Assembly: GCA_903828455.1 (NCBI GenBank)
Contig: CAIKMJ010000046.1
Span: 248,001-312,000, forward strand
DNA from: an uncultured Acidobacteriia bacterium
GTDB taxonomy: Bacteria > Acidobacteriota > Terriglobia > Bryobacterales > Bryobacteraceae
Direction: 5' to 3'
Length of the DNA: 64,000 bases
Below, piece after piece: positions 19,735-30,198 of the stretch. Position numbers and translations under genes: made by a program. Position 1 is the stretch's first letter, and every line of letters starts with the position of its first letter. The notes under the pieces are model-generated. The model saw only the letters and a program-made list of their open reading frames with translations, had not been told where the DNA came from and ran no database searches.

Positions 19735-20090
19735 TTTCCCTTAGTGTGAATCATCAACTCGGCCACTTGAATTCGCCGGACCCAGCCAGGACGGCTGGGG
19801 CCGCGGCGGATTTTGAGGCACTGCTGATTGCTGGTATGTTGAAGACTATCCGGGAGGCTGGCTCTGGCTGGCTCGGTACCGACGGTGATGACGCGAGCGC
19901 AACTGCGTTCGGTCTGGGCGAGCAGAGCCTCGCGAGGGCGATCTCCGCTTCAGGTGGCTTCGGCCTTGGCAAGATGATTCAACACAGTATCGAGCGCTCG
20001 GTCGGGGATGATTCGAGCCGCGTTGCTGTTGGCGATTCGTATTCGACCTCAGAACACTCGCACGCTTTGGAAGGTCCGAATTCCCGTTGA
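19731..20090 (+). CDS. flgJ: FlgJ-like rod-binding protein (no muramidase domain)
   Basis: FEALLIAGMLKTIREAG...; follows flgI. Confidence 0.8.
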   Translation: MISLSVNHQLGHLNSPDPARTAGAAADFEALLIAGMLKTIREAGSGWLGTDGDDASATAFGLGEQSLARAISASGGFGLGKMIQHSIERSVGDDSSRVAVGDSYSTSEHSHALEGPNSR

Positions 20091-20091
20091 G

Positions 20092-20538
20092 TCAGACCCG
20101 GATTTCGAAATGGCGCGGCGCACTGCTGGGTAAGGTTTGATTCAGTTTCTGGCTTTCGGCGTTGAGTTCCCCACCTCTTGGTCCGATTTGGCGCTCGATC
20201 GTATTCCATGCATCGGCGAGGGTCATTAACAATTCCCGGACCTCAACCAGAGGGCAGTCGGACTGTTCGTGCATTGCTGTCAACAATCGTCCCTGCATAT
20301 AGAAATACAGGTCGCGGAGGTTTTTGGTAAGCCCCGGCGCCGCGCTGTCGTGCAGTGATGAGACCAGCTCTGCAATTGCGGCGTACGCATTGGATATGGC
20401 TACTCCGCGCTGCGCAATTCTGCCCTCCCTCAGATGTACTCGCGCGTCCTGCACTGACGATATTGCACGCTGGTACAGCAAAGTCACGAGTTCAAGCGGC
20501 GCGGCACCGAGTATTTTTTGTTCAAAATATGGATTCAT
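20092..20538 (-). CDS. fliS: Flagellar export chaperone FliS
   Basis: LVTLLYQRAISSVQDARVHLREG...ISNAYAAIAELVSSLHD...LRDLYFYMQGRLLTA. Confidence 0.85.
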   Translation of the reverse strand: MNPYFEQKILGAAPLELVTLLYQRAISSVQDARVHLREGRIAQRGVAISNAYAAIAELVSSLHDSAAPGLTKNLRDLYFYMQGRLLTAMHEQSDCPLVEVRELLMTLADAWNTIERQIGPRGGELNAESQKLNQTLPSSAPRHFEIRV

Positions 20539-20727
20539 GCGGAGGTTCCCGTGGTTGCTTCTGATCGTGGACAGGCGGGTATCGATCCGGCGTTTTCCAG
20601 GGATCCGGCTCCGCCCATCTGAAGTTCATTTCGGCGGCATTCCGGGTTCTTAGAGCCAATTCGCGCTGACATCCTTGCTGGTCTATCCTGCTGGACGGGT
20701 TCTGCCGATATACATTCAGAGGAAACC

Positions 20728-21111
20728 ATGACTGCCACCACGCCCCTGGATGTGTTGATCGTCGACGATTCAGCCGCGATCCGCAAAATACTGCAACGAG
20801 TCCTTCGTCAGACGGATCTCAACCTCGGAGACATTGAAGAGGCCGGGGACGGGACGGAGGCCGTAGACATCTTACAGAAGCGGGGCTTCGGTCTTATCCT
20901 TTCGGATATCAACATGCCCCAGATGGACGGCCTCGAATTGCTCGCGCGAATTAAGGAAATGAAGCACCTGAAAAATGTGCCTGTGATTATGATAACCACC
21001 GAAGGTGGTCATGGAAAAGTGATGGAAGCCGTACAGTTGGGGGCGACCGGCTACGTGCGCAAGCCGTTCACCGCCGAACAGATCAAGGAGAAACTTACTG
21101 GCCTGATTTAA
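20728..21111 (+). CDS. cheY: CheY-like single-domain response regulator
   Basis: VLIVDDSAAIRKILQRVL, LILSDINMPQMDGLELL, PVIMITTEG, YVRKPFTAEQIKEKL. Confidence 0.9.
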   Translation: MTATTPLDVLIVDDSAAIRKILQRVLRQTDLNLGDIEEAGDGTEAVDILQKRGFGLILSDINMPQMDGLELLARIKEMKHLKNVPVIMITTEGGHGKVMEAVQLGATGYVRKPFTAEQIKEKLTGLI

Positions 21112-21171
21112 GTCGGCCGCAGCAAAGACCAAACCTTGCCGGGCAGATGGACGTTACGATTGAACCCGGAC

Positions 21172-21480
21172 TTAACGCCCGGGAACGCCCATCCAGCCGC
21201 GCGTCCAAATATCTTCCATGGTGATGAAGAGGAGCAGAATCAGCCAGTAGATACCACTGAACACGATCATCTTGGTCAGCTTCGTTGCATAAGCGATATG
21301 CATGAAGAACAGGACCACCAGCGAGGCCTTGAACACTGCGATCGAAAGGGCGACAACAAGATTCATGCGCCCAAGGTCGACAGTCGATATCCAGGCGGTC
21401 ACCCAGGTGAGCACGATGAGTGCAGTGAATACTGCAAAATAAACCCGCTTGGGGACGATGTGATGAGTATGATCGGCCAT
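21172..21480 (-). CDS. Cytochrome c oxidase subunit IV
   Basis: Small multi-TM protein at the end of the oxidase operon; VVLFFMHIAYATKLTKMIVFSGIYWLIL. Confidence 0.8.
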   Translation of the reverse strand: MADHTHHIVPKRVYFAVFTALIVLTWVTAWISTVDLGRMNLVVALSIAVFKASLVVLFFMHIAYATKLTKMIVFSGIYWLILLLFITMEDIWTRGWMGVPGR

Positions 21481-21484
21481 AGTC

Positions 21485-22156
21485 TTATCCCTTGAGTCCG
21501 CCTGAGCGGTCGATCAGATAAAGCAACGGGAACAGGAAAATCCAGACGATATCCACGAAGTGCCAGTAAAGTCCGAACATTTCGACCGGCGTATGCCACT
21601 CGGGACCATAATCGCCCTTGCGGGCTTTTACGATCAGGTACAAAATGATGAAGATCCCGATGATCATGTGCGTCGCGTGCAGGCCGGTCATCCCGAAGTA
21701 GCAGGCGAAAAACAAGCTTGCGTGCTGCGCATCGGCGCAACCTTCACACTCGAAGTTGGCGCCAGGGATTTCATGATGGACCCACTTGTCGTGATACTCC
21801 ACGGATTTCACGCCGAGGAAGGTGCCGCCAAGCAACAGGGTGAGGACCAGAAACAACACGATCAGGTTTTTCTTCCCGATCGACGCATAATGCACCGCCA
21901 GCGCCATCGTTAAACTGCTGCAGATCAGTACCGTCGTGTTCGCCGCGCCGAGCCAAAGGTCGGTCTTATTGCTTGCAGATGCAAAGGCCGCCGGATATGC
22001 CTGACGGTACACCATGTACGCCAAAAACAGGCCTCCGAAAAACATGATTTCGGTGACCAGAAACACCCACATGCCGATAGTCGAAGCGTCCTTTTGCTGC
22101 TCCGCGTTCTCGAAATGATGTTGTAGTGCGGTCGATTGGCTAGCCAATGTGCGCAA
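21485..22156 (-). CDS. ctaE: Cytochrome c oxidase subunit III
   Basis: [24 protein letters not shown]...[11 protein letters not shown]...[18 protein letters not shown]. Confidence 0.95.
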   Translation of the reverse strand: MRTLASQSTALQHHFENAEQQKDASTIGMWVFLVTEIMFFGGLFLAYMVYRQAYPAAFASASNKTDLWLGAANTTVLICSSLTMALAVHYASIGKKNLIVLFLVLTLLLGGTFLGVKSVEYHDKWVHHEIPGANFECEGCADAQHASLFFACYFGMTGLHATHMIIGIFIILYLIVKARKGDYGPEWHTPVEMFGLYWHFVDIVWIFLFPLLYLIDRSGGLKG

Positions 22157-23765
22157 CCTCCTCAGTCGTATAGGTATAGGCTTCCTGCGTCACAACCGGC
22201 GTTACCTCGAAGTTTTGGTGAATCGGGGGCGACGACGTCTTCCACTCCAGTCCGGTCGCACCCCAGGGATTATCTCCCGCCAACTTGCCGTATTTCAGCG
22301 ACCACAGCAGATAGATGAACGGAACAAAATAGCCGACGCCCAGTAACCCGGCACCGGCCGTAGACAGAACGTTAAAAACCTGGAATTCCGGGGGATACAC
22401 ATGGTACCGCCGTGGCATCCCCATGTAGCCAACCAGGAATTGCGGGAAGAACGTCAGATTGAATCCGCAGAACACCATAATGGCCGAAAGCTTCGACCAT
22501 CCTTCCGGGTACATTCGTCCCGTGATCTTCGGCCACCAGAAATGGATCCCGCCCAGGAAGCCCATAATCGCGCCGCCCACCATCACGTAGTGAAAGTGCG
22601 CAACCACGAAGTAAGTATCGGTCAGATGCACGTCCAGTCCGATTGACGCCAGGAACAGCCCCGTCAGACCGCCAATCGTGAACAAGCCCATGAACCCGAA
22701 GGCATAAAGCATCGGCGTTGTGATCCGGACGGAACCCTTGTACATGGTCGCCAGCCAGTTGAAGATCTTGATCGCCGAAGGAATCGCCACAATATACGTG
22801 AGAATGGAGAACACCATCCCGGCGTAAACCGACTGGCTCGCGACATAAAGATGATGGCCCCACACAAGGAAGCCAAACACCGCAATCGCCAGGCTGGAAA
22901 ACGCGATGAACGTATAGCCAAAGGGCTTCTTCGAACTGAACGTCGAGATGATTTCAGACACCACACCCATCGACGGCAGAATCATGATGTAAACCGCCGG
23001 GTGCGAGTAGAACCAGAACATGTGCTGGAACAACACCGGGTCTCCCCCGTAGGCCGGGTCGAAAAATCCGATGTGCAGCCCCCGCTCCAGTACAACCAGA
23101 AACAGCGTGACCGCCACCACCGGTGTACCCAGAATCTGGATCATGCTCGTTGCATAATGCGCCCAAACGAAGAGCGGCAGACGGAACCATGTCAGCCCCG
23201 GTGCACGCATGCGATGGATCGTAACGATAAAATTCAGCCCGGTCAGAATCGAAGAGAAACCGGCAATAAAGATGCCAAGACCTGTGGTTAATACATAGCC
23301 GTTCGAGTAGGACGTACTGAACGGTGTATAGAACGTCCACCCCGTGTCGACTCCGCCCAGGATCAGCGACGTGAAGATAAACAGGCCGCCCGCCAGATAC
23401 ACGTAATAACTCAGCAGATTCAGCCGCGGAAAAGCCACGTCCTTCGCCCCGATCATCAGCGGCAACAGGAAGTTCCCCAACACCGCCGGAATCGATGGGA
23501 TCAGGAACAGGAACACCATCAGCACGCCGTGCATCGTAAACACTTTGTTGTAGGTGTTCGATTCCAGCAGATCGCCCGCCGGAGTCATCAGTTCCAGACG
23601 GATCATTGCCGCGTACAGCCCGCCGAGCATGAAAAAGAACGTGACGCTGATCAGATAGAGAATGCCGATCCTCTTGTGATCTTTTGTGAGCAACCAACTC
23701 TTAAGGCTGTGAGCCTCGTTCAGATAATTCTTTTTTGTTAGTACCGGTGAAGGCGCCGTGATCAT
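22140..23765 (-). CDS. ctaD: Cytochrome c oxidase subunit I (A2-type signature)
   Basis: HCO subunit [41 protein letters not shown]. Confidence 0.97.
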   Translation of the reverse strand: MITAPSPVLTKKNYLNEAHSLKSWLLTKDHKRIGILYLISVTFFFMLGGLYAAMIRLELMTPAGDLLESNTYNKVFTMHGVLMVFLFLIPSIPAVLGNFLLPLMIGAKDVAFPRLNLLSYYVYLAGGLFIFTSLILGGVDTGWTFYTPFSTSYSNGYVLTTGLGIFIAGFSSILTGLNFIVTIHRMRAPGLTWFRLPLFVWAHYATSMIQILGTPVVAVTLFLVVLERGLHIGFFDPAYGGDPVLFQHMFWFYSHPAVYIMILPSMGVVSEIISTFSSKKPFGYTFIAFSSLAIAVFGFLVWGHHLYVASQSVYAGMVFSILTYIVAIPSAIKIFNWLATMYKGSVRITTPMLYAFGFMGLFTIGGLTGLFLASIGLDVHLTDTYFVVAHFHYVMVGGAIMGFLGGIHFWWPKITGRMYPEGWSKLSAIMVFCGFNLTFFPQFLVGYMGMPRRYHVYPPEFQVFNVLSTAGAGLLGVGYFVPFIYLLWSLKYGKLAGDNPWGATGLEWKTSSPPIHQNFEVTPVVTQEAYTYTTEEVAHIG

Positions 23766-23781
23766 ACTGGTTTTCCTTCGT

Positions 23782-24834
23782 CTATTTCTTCCCAGCCTGC
23801 GCGGCTGTTCCGCCGGCCTTTAGCTGCGTCTGCTTTGGATTCAGATCCACTGTTCCAGGAACAGCCGGCATCGGTGCTCCGTTTGCCGGTCCAAGCGACT
23901 TCACGTATTCCACAAGTTTCAGCAGGCCGTCTTCTGTCATCAGCCCTTTGAATGTCGGCATGATGTTGTCGTATCCGGCTACAATCCGCCCCTCGGGATT
24001 CAATACCGACTCACGGATATAGGCCTCGTCAACCTTAACTCGGCTTCCGTCCTTCAGGTCGACCGTGGTCCCGTAGATTCCCGCCAGATTCGGTGCCCGG
24101 CCATTGGTACGCTGCACCGTGCTCGGATGGCAGTTCCCGCATCCCAGCTGATTGAACAGCGCCTGGCCCTGCTCTGCCATCGAGCCTTCGCCGCTGCCCT
24201 TGGCCAACCAGTCGTTGTAATCGGCCTGGCTCATCACATAGACCACGCCGATCATTCCGGAGTGCTTGGTTCCGCAGTACTCGGCGCAGAAGATGTGATA
24301 CGCGCCGATCTTCGTCGGGCGGAACCACTCCGTCGTGTACTTCCCGGGCAGTACGTCGGACTTCGTTCGGAACGCGGGCACGAAGAAATCGTGGATCACG
24401 TCCTCCGAAGTCATAGTGAGACGAATATCGCGGTCGACAGGAATATGCAGTTCGTTGATCTCGCGCGCACCTTCCTGGTGCTGGATCTTCCACATCCACT
24501 GCTTGCCCGTCACGTAAACGTTCATGGCATCGGCGGGCGGCCGTGACTCGGTAAAGAAGATGACCGCGCCCCATCCAAACATCACCATCGACAGTCCCAG
24601 TGGGATCACCGACCACGTGATTTCGAGGATCATGCCGCCAATGCCGTGTTCATCAATCGGCGTCGGAATGGTATTGTCCTTTCGCCGGTACTTGATGGCG
24701 AAAAATACCGTGAAAAACGCAATGATCAGCGAGAAAAACGCGCTCGTCAGGACGAGGAAGGCATAAAGCCCGTCGACCTGGCCCGCGAAGTTAGACGCTG
24801 CTTCCGGAAAAAGCTGGAAACTTCTCGGTTCCAT
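23782..24834 (-). CDS. ctaC: Cytochrome c oxidase subunit II with fused cytochrome c domain
   Basis: CuA motif [12 protein letters not shown]; heme c motif [24 protein letters not shown]. Confidence 0.95.
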   Translation of the reverse strand: MEPRSFQLFPEAASNFAGQVDGLYAFLVLTSAFFSLIIAFFTVFFAIKYRRKDNTIPTPIDEHGIGGMILEITWSVIPLGLSMVMFGWGAVIFFTESRPPADAMNVYVTGKQWMWKIQHQEGAREINELHIPVDRDIRLTMTSEDVIHDFFVPAFRTKSDVLPGKYTTEWFRPTKIGAYHIFCAEYCGTKHSGMIGVVYVMSQADYNDWLAKGSGEGSMAEQGQALFNQLGCGNCHPSTVQRTNGRAPNLAGIYGTTVDLKDGSRVKVDEAYIRESVLNPEGRIVAGYDNIMPTFKGLMTEDGLLKLVEYVKSLGPANGAPMPAVPGTVDLNPKQTQLKAGGTAAQAGKK

Positions 24835-24839
24835 ATCGG

Positions 24840-25790
24840 TTAGACGGCCCGTATCCCTTTCTGCCTGCTGTCTCTACGCAGCATGATAAAAATAAATCCC
24901 CCAAGTGTCAGCACAGTGGCGGCTCCCGCCACTCGCAGCATTCCGAGCGCTACCGGCGTGTATTTTGCCGACGTCGGATCGAAGTGATAGCAGAACAGGA
25001 GAATCTGGTCGACCGCCGTTCCAATCTTGTTCTGCGACGCCTCCACCAGCCCGAGACGCATATCCTTCGGTGAGTAATCGATCCCGTAAAAATACTTCGA
25101 AAGCTTCCCATCGGGCGTCAGCACGTAAATCGCGCTGGCATGCGCAAACTGCGCAATATGAACATCCCACTTGTAGCGGAAGCCAACCGTTTCCGTCACG
25201 CGCTTGATCGAGGCTTCGTCGCCGGTCAGGAAGTGCCACCCTGCCGCAGTCTCTTCGTGCCCGTAAGCCTTCACGTAAACGGCTTTCTTGATCAGCGCCT
25301 GTTTCGGCGTCTCGCGCGCGTCGAAACTGATCGCCACAACATCGTAATCCTGACCCGGCTTAAACGACAGCACCTTGGCCGCCCGCACCAGTCCGTTCAG
25401 AATCTGCGTACACAGCATCGGGCATTCGTAATAGACCAGCGCCAGCACCACCGGCCGCTTGCCGAAATAATGTCCCAGCGGTACGCTCTGCCCGTTCTCG
25501 TCGCGAAACAGGGCATCCATCGGCATCTGCGCGCCAAGGCGCTGTTCGATTCCGATGTCCTTCAGCGGCAGTGGCCGGTCCCCGCCCTTCATGTTCAGCA
25601 GATCCGGCACCGGCACATTGCGCCCCGAATTGATCGTGGGCGTCTCGCCGGCAGCCGCGAGCGGTCCGGTAATAATCTCGCGCGATCCCTGCGCGGCCGG
25701 CGTCTGGGCAAACACCTGCAACGCCCCCGCGAGCAAAAATGCGCCGCAGAGCGTTACACCCAGTACCGGATTGGACTGCCTCAGGATCAT
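24840..25790 (-). CDS. SCO1/SenC family copper chaperone
   Basis: VLALVYYECPMLCTQILNGLVRAAK (CxxxC), upstream of ctaC. Confidence 0.88.
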   Translation of the reverse strand: MILRQSNPVLGVTLCGAFLLAGALQVFAQTPAAQGSREIITGPLAAAGETPTINSGRNVPVPDLLNMKGGDRPLPLKDIGIEQRLGAQMPMDALFRDENGQSVPLGHYFGKRPVVLALVYYECPMLCTQILNGLVRAAKVLSFKPGQDYDVVAISFDARETPKQALIKKAVYVKAYGHEETAAGWHFLTGDEASIKRVTETVGFRYKWDVHIAQFAHASAIYVLTPDGKLSKYFYGIDYSPKDMRLGLVEASQNKIGTAVDQILLFCYHFDPTSAKYTPVALGMLRVAGAATVLTLGGFIFIMLRRDSRQKGIRAV

Positions 25791-26341
25791 TGCGCTATCT
25801 TTTCCAGCGTTCGGCCGCTGCTCGAATCCATCGGGATGACACGGTATCCGTCGTTGTCGCTTCCGGCCTGAGATGGCTTCACCGGCAGACCCTTCTTCGC
25901 AACCATGTCGATTGCCAGATCGATCGGAATTCGCACCGTTCCTTTATTCGGATCCACCCACCCGTAACCATTCAAAATGGCATTTTCGGCCGCAAGCATG
26001 TCCTCCAGTTCCACCTTTGGAGGAGCCTTGTATCCCTCTTCGTCGCGGAATCCCTGCAACCGCGGTTCAGCCGGCAGTTTGGCGCGCTCACTCAGCATGC
26101 CGCGCGTCGTCAGACCTTCGTTCTTCTTGTCCTCTACCTTGAAAAGGTAGGTGAACATGCCGACCATTCCGAACACCACAACAATGCACGCAATCAGCAG
26201 ACCGATACCGAACGCCGAGACCTGGAAAATGTCCACGTCTCTCCGTTCAAAGGAGACGTCTGCGTTTCCCTGCGAATGGTCGTGTCCGTGGCCGCCGTGG
26301 CCCGGCTCATGTCCGCCTGTCTTCTTAGTGGTCTCTGCCAT
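25787..26341 (-). CDS. Small single-TM protein with His/Gly-rich N terminus
   Basis: MAETTKKTGGHEPGHGGHGHDHSQG; one TM; overlaps both neighbours in the ACIII-SCO-caa3 array. Confidence 0.75.
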   Translation of the reverse strand: MAETTKKTGGHEPGHGGHGHDHSQGNADVSFERRDVDIFQVSAFGIGLLIACIVVVFGMVGMFTYLFKVEDKKNEGLTTRGMLSERAKLPAEPRLQGFRDEEGYKAPPKVELEDMLAAENAILNGYGWVDPNKGTVRIPIDLAIDMVAKKGLPVKPSQAGSDNDGYRVIPMDSSSGRTLEKIAQ

Positions 26342-27536
26342 GGTTCAATGCCTTTTGAAGATCCGGGGCTCCCAGCGGCAGCAACGGCCGCTCCGGAAGC
26401 GCGCGGAAGAATAACGCCAGCCACAGTCCGCCGAATCCAATCGGCGCGGTCAGGTCCAGCCAGGAAATTGCCAGCAGCGGATGATCCACGCTTGTGAAGT
26501 TCGGTTCCACCAGCCAGATCAGGTCGACCACCCGAATGCACACGATGAAGATCGCGATCCGCGAAATTGTGTTTGCATTGCGCTTGAGCGACTGCGAGAG
26601 CAGCAGCGCAAACGGCAGCGCGAAATGCAGCAGAAGCAGCGATAAGCTCACCCATTCCCAGCCGCCGTTCAGGCGCCGGATGTACCAGGTGATTTCCTGC
26701 GGCAGATTGCCCGACCAGATAATCAGCAACTGCGAGAAATTCAGATACGCCCACAGCATGACGAACGCAAACATCAGCTTGCCGAGATCGTGCAGATGCT
26801 TCTTCGTCACCGCGTGATCCATCGGTGCGTACTTCGTCATCATCGCCAGCACGGCAATGATCAGCGCCAGCGCCGTGAGACCAGCCCCCACAGCCTGCAT
26901 AAACCCATAGATTGTCGATGCCCACGTCGGATCGAGCGACATCAGGAAGTCGACCGAGGCAAAGGTGATCGTCAGGAAGAACGCCACGATGCCCGGCGCG
27001 CTCAGCGCTTCCAGCTTCTTCGAGTAATCCGTGGACTTCGTTTCGTCTTCCAGCTTCGACCACTTATTCAGCAGCGTCGTCAGCCCCAGCCACACCGCGC
27101 CGTAAATTACCCAGCGCAGCCAGAAGAACGGCATGTTCAGATAGAGCGCCTTGGCCTGGACAATCTTGTCGGCCGCGTGCGCCGGGTCAGCCCAGAGATA
27201 CAGCTTAGGTGCCATCAGCAGCAGCGGTAAAAACGCCAGCCACATCACATACAAGGTCTTCGTACCGGCTTCGAGAGGCCGCCGGATCATCATGCCCCAC
27301 GCGCCGCCGGTGACGAGATGCACCATCAGCAGCCCGAGGCAGCCAATACCCGCGCCGAACCAGAAGAAACAGCCCACCAGATACGCGCGAAGGAATTGCT
27401 GTGCGCCGACAAAGAAATAGCCACTGATCGTCAGCGCCAGAAACACCAGACCGACGAAGGCAGACGTTTGCTGGTACTTCTTGACCGTGTCCGCAAGCTG
27501 CGGAGACATTGCGTAACTTTGTTCCGTCGTCGTCAT
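26325..27536 (-). CDS. actF: ACIII subunit ActF (integral membrane)
   Basis: Start MTTTEQSYAMSPQLADTVKKYQQTSAFVG; multi-TM; ACIII gene order; ATGA overlap with actE. Confidence 0.88.
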   Translation of the reverse strand: MTTTEQSYAMSPQLADTVKKYQQTSAFVGLVFLALTISGYFFVGAQQFLRAYLVGCFFWFGAGIGCLGLLMVHLVTGGAWGMMIRRPLEAGTKTLYVMWLAFLPLLLMAPKLYLWADPAHAADKIVQAKALYLNMPFFWLRWVIYGAVWLGLTTLLNKWSKLEDETKSTDYSKKLEALSAPGIVAFFLTITFASVDFLMSLDPTWASTIYGFMQAVGAGLTALALIIAVLAMMTKYAPMDHAVTKKHLHDLGKLMFAFVMLWAYLNFSQLLIIWSGNLPQEITWYIRRLNGGWEWVSLSLLLLHFALPFALLLSQSLKRNANTISRIAIFIVCIRVVDLIWLVEPNFTSVDHPLLAISWLDLTAPIGFGGLWLALFFRALPERPLLPLGAPDLQKALNHGRDH

Positions 27537-28264
27537 TTTCTTTCCGGCTGGTTCGATGGAGCCGCCCCCGCGCCCGCCGCGCCCGGCACACCCGAAGGCG
27601 TCGCCGGCACCGCCGGGAAGTTGCTGAAGTCCGTGTCGTTCGGTGCGATCGGCTCGCTTTGCTGAGCCTTCGATGGCGCGGTGCCCGCTGCGGGGATCCG
27701 CGACCGCGCTTCCTGCGGCAGATCGTTGATGTTGGCGTTCTCCGCGTACTGAAGGGCCCGGATGTAAGCCACAATCGCCCAGCGATCCCGCGGCTCCACC
27801 TGTGCCGAGTAGTTCAGCATCGCGCCGTAACCGTTCGTGATCACGTCGTAGAAATGTCCCACCGGCGCCTGACGCAGCCGATCGATGTGATACGAGGGCG
27901 GCTGCTTGAATCCGCGCCGCACAATCATGCCGAGCCCGTTGCCAATCCGTCCATGGCACGGCGCGCAATAGATGTCGTAGCGCTGCTGGCCGCGTTCGAT
28001 CACTTTCTTATCGACGGCGATTGGAAACGCTTCGATGTCTTTACCCGCCGCGTCCTTACCTTGGTAAAACGCCGTGTCTTCGTCCAGCGTCCCGCGCGCG
28101 ATCGTGCCTTCCACCGGCTGCCGTTCGCTGCGTCCATCGGCAAAGAACTGACTCGGCCGCTGCGGCCGGTACTTCGGCTGATCCTGCATGTCGAGACGCG
28201 AACACCCAAGCGCCGCGAAGCTCAGGACCGCCAGTGCTGATGCTGCAATCGGCGAAATCTTCAT
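27533..28264 (-). CDS. actE: ACIII monoheme cytochrome c subunit ActE
   Basis: YCAPCHGRIGNGLGMI; lipoprotein-like signal LGCSR. Confidence 0.9.
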   Translation of the reverse strand: MKISPIAASALAVLSFAALGCSRLDMQDQPKYRPQRPSQFFADGRSERQPVEGTIARGTLDEDTAFYQGKDAAGKDIEAFPIAVDKKVIERGQQRYDIYCAPCHGRIGNGLGMIVRRGFKQPPSYHIDRLRQAPVGHFYDVITNGYGAMLNYSAQVEPRDRWAIVAYIRALQYAENANINDLPQEARSRIPAAGTAPSKAQQSEPIAPNDTDFSNFPAVPATPSGVPGAAGAGAAPSNQPERK

Positions 28265-28815
28265 CGCGCCACTTCCGCCACTTCTTCAGGATTCAGGCTT
28301 TCCAGAAATTTCACCGTCGCTGCGTGGTCGAACTTCGGATCGTCCGTTTCGATGCACAGGAAAAATTTGCTTTTCGATGCCGCCCCGAAACGTTCCACAT
28401 TAAACACGGGATGGTACGGCAGCGGCAGCCCGTTCAGCATGATCATGCTGATCGCCGCCGTGAGACCCGCAATCAGAATCGTGCATTCGAACGTGACCGG
28501 AATAAACATCGGGATGCTGATCAGCGGACGCCCGCCGATATTCAGCGGCAACGCCTTCGCCGAAATCCAGCTCGCCAAGGTAAAGCCGCCCGACCCGCCC
28601 AGAATCGCGCCGATCAGAGTAAAGAGCGACACGCGGTTGTCGTGCAGATCCATCGCATCGTCCAGCTCATGCAGCGGCACCGGCGTGTACGCGTCGAACT
28701 TGCGGAACCCGGCCTCGTGCGTCTTGCGCGCCGCCGCCACCAGCTCGCCGGCGGTTGCGAATTCGGCCATAATTCCGTACAGCGGATGTACGTCCAGAGT
28801 GGAGTGAGAACTCAT
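28261..28815 (-). CDS. actD: ACIII subunit ActD (DUF3341)
   Basis: YGIMAEFATAGELVAAARKTHEAGFRKFDAYTPVPLHELDDAM. Confidence 0.93.
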   Translation of the reverse strand: MSSHSTLDVHPLYGIMAEFATAGELVAAARKTHEAGFRKFDAYTPVPLHELDDAMDLHDNRVSLFTLIGAILGGSGGFTLASWISAKALPLNIGGRPLISIPMFIPVTFECTILIAGLTAAISMIMLNGLPLPYHPVFNVERFGAASKSKFFLCIETDDPKFDHAATVKFLESLNPEEVAEVAR

Positions 28816-30197
28816 CTCGCCACAGGCTCCTTAACACGCGCTCCCGGCAGGAGCATGCGCAATTCGAAGATCGTGATGATCGGCAGCACCCGCACAAAGA
28901 GGAAAATCAAAGTCATGAACAGACCGATCGTACCGATATACGTGGCCCAGTCCCACACCGTCGGCCAGTACATGCTCCAGCTCGAAGGCAGGAAGTCGCG
29001 GTGCAGACTCGTGACCACAATCACGAACCGCTCCAGCCACATGCCGATATTCACGATGATCGAAATGATCCACAGAATCAGCGGATTCGTCCGGATCTTC
29101 TTCGACCACAGGAACTGCGGCGTAATCATGTTGCACAGGATCAGGCACCAGTAGAACGGAGCGTACGGCCCCGTCATGCGGTTCAGGATCATGTACTTTT
29201 CGTACATGTCGCCGCTGTAGTATCCGAAGAACGCTTCCAGCGCATAACCGTAGCTCACGATCATGCCCGTCGCCAGCGTCACCTTCGCCATGTTGTTCAG
29301 ATGGCGCATCGTGATGATGTCTTCGAGCCCGTAGAACTTCCGCACCGGAATCATCAGCGTCAGCACCATGCCGAAACCGGAGTAGATGGCGCCCGCCACG
29401 AAGTAGGGCGGGAAGATCGTCGTGTGCCAGCCCGGAATCATCGACACCGCGAAGTCGAAGCTGACCACCGTGTGGACCGAGACCACCAGCGGCGTTGCCA
29501 GACCCGCCAGCAACAGAGAAGCCTTTTCGTATCGCTGCCAGTGCCGTGCCGAACTCCGCCAGCCCAGCGCCAGAGCGCCGAACAGAACCTGCTGCCAGCG
29601 CTTTTTCGATGTGTCGCGCAGCGTCGCAAGATCGGGTATCAGCCCCACAAACCAGAACACCGCGGAAATCGTCAGATACGTTGACACCGCGAACACGTCC
29701 CACAGCAGCGGACTCCGCATCTGCGGCCACAGGTCCATCGTGTTCGGATACGGCAGCAGCCAGTACGCCAGCCACGGACGGCCCGTGTGCAGCACCGGGA
29801 ACATGCCCGCGCACATCACGGCGAACAGCGTCATCGCTTCAGCAAAGCGGTTGATCGCATTGCGCCAGCTCTGATTAAGCAGAAGCAGAATTGCCGAGAT
29901 CAGCGTTCCGGCGTGGCCGATACCGATCCACCAGACGAAGTTGACAATCGCAAAGCCCCAGCCGACCGGTATGTTGATGCCCCAGACGCCGACGCCCTTC
30001 ACAAACAACATCGTCGCCGCGGCCATCAGCGACTGCAGCACCGCAAACGAGATCAGCAGACCGACGATCCACCCGAACGTCGTCTTCCGCTTCAGAACGA
30101 TTCCGGCAATTTTGTCCGATACCGACGCAAGGCTGTGCCCTTCGTCGATAACGTTGCCGACTTTTATTTCCGATGGCAGCTCGACCGGCTGTGACAT
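28812..30197 (-). CDS. actC: ACIII NrfD-like membrane subunit ActC
   Basis: NrfD/PsrC family multi-TM; WGINIPVGWGFAIVNFVWWIGIGHAGTLISAILLLL. Confidence 0.93.
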   Translation of the reverse strand: MSQPVELPSEIKVGNVIDEGHSLASVSDKIAGIVLKRKTTFGWIVGLLISFAVLQSLMAAATMLFVKGVGVWGINIPVGWGFAIVNFVWWIGIGHAGTLISAILLLLNQSWRNAINRFAEAMTLFAVMCAGMFPVLHTGRPWLAYWLLPYPNTMDLWPQMRSPLLWDVFAVSTYLTISAVFWFVGLIPDLATLRDTSKKRWQQVLFGALALGWRSSARHWQRYEKASLLLAGLATPLVVSVHTVVSFDFAVSMIPGWHTTIFPPYFVAGAIYSGFGMVLTLMIPVRKFYGLEDIITMRHLNNMAKVTLATGMIVSYGYALEAFFGYYSGDMYEKYMILNRMTGPYAPFYWCLILCNMITPQFLWSKKIRTNPLILWIISIIVNIGMWLERFVIVVTSLHRDFLPSSWSMYWPTVWDWATYIGTIGLFMTLIFLFVRVLPIITIFELRMLLPGARVKEPVAR

Positions 30198-30198
30198 G

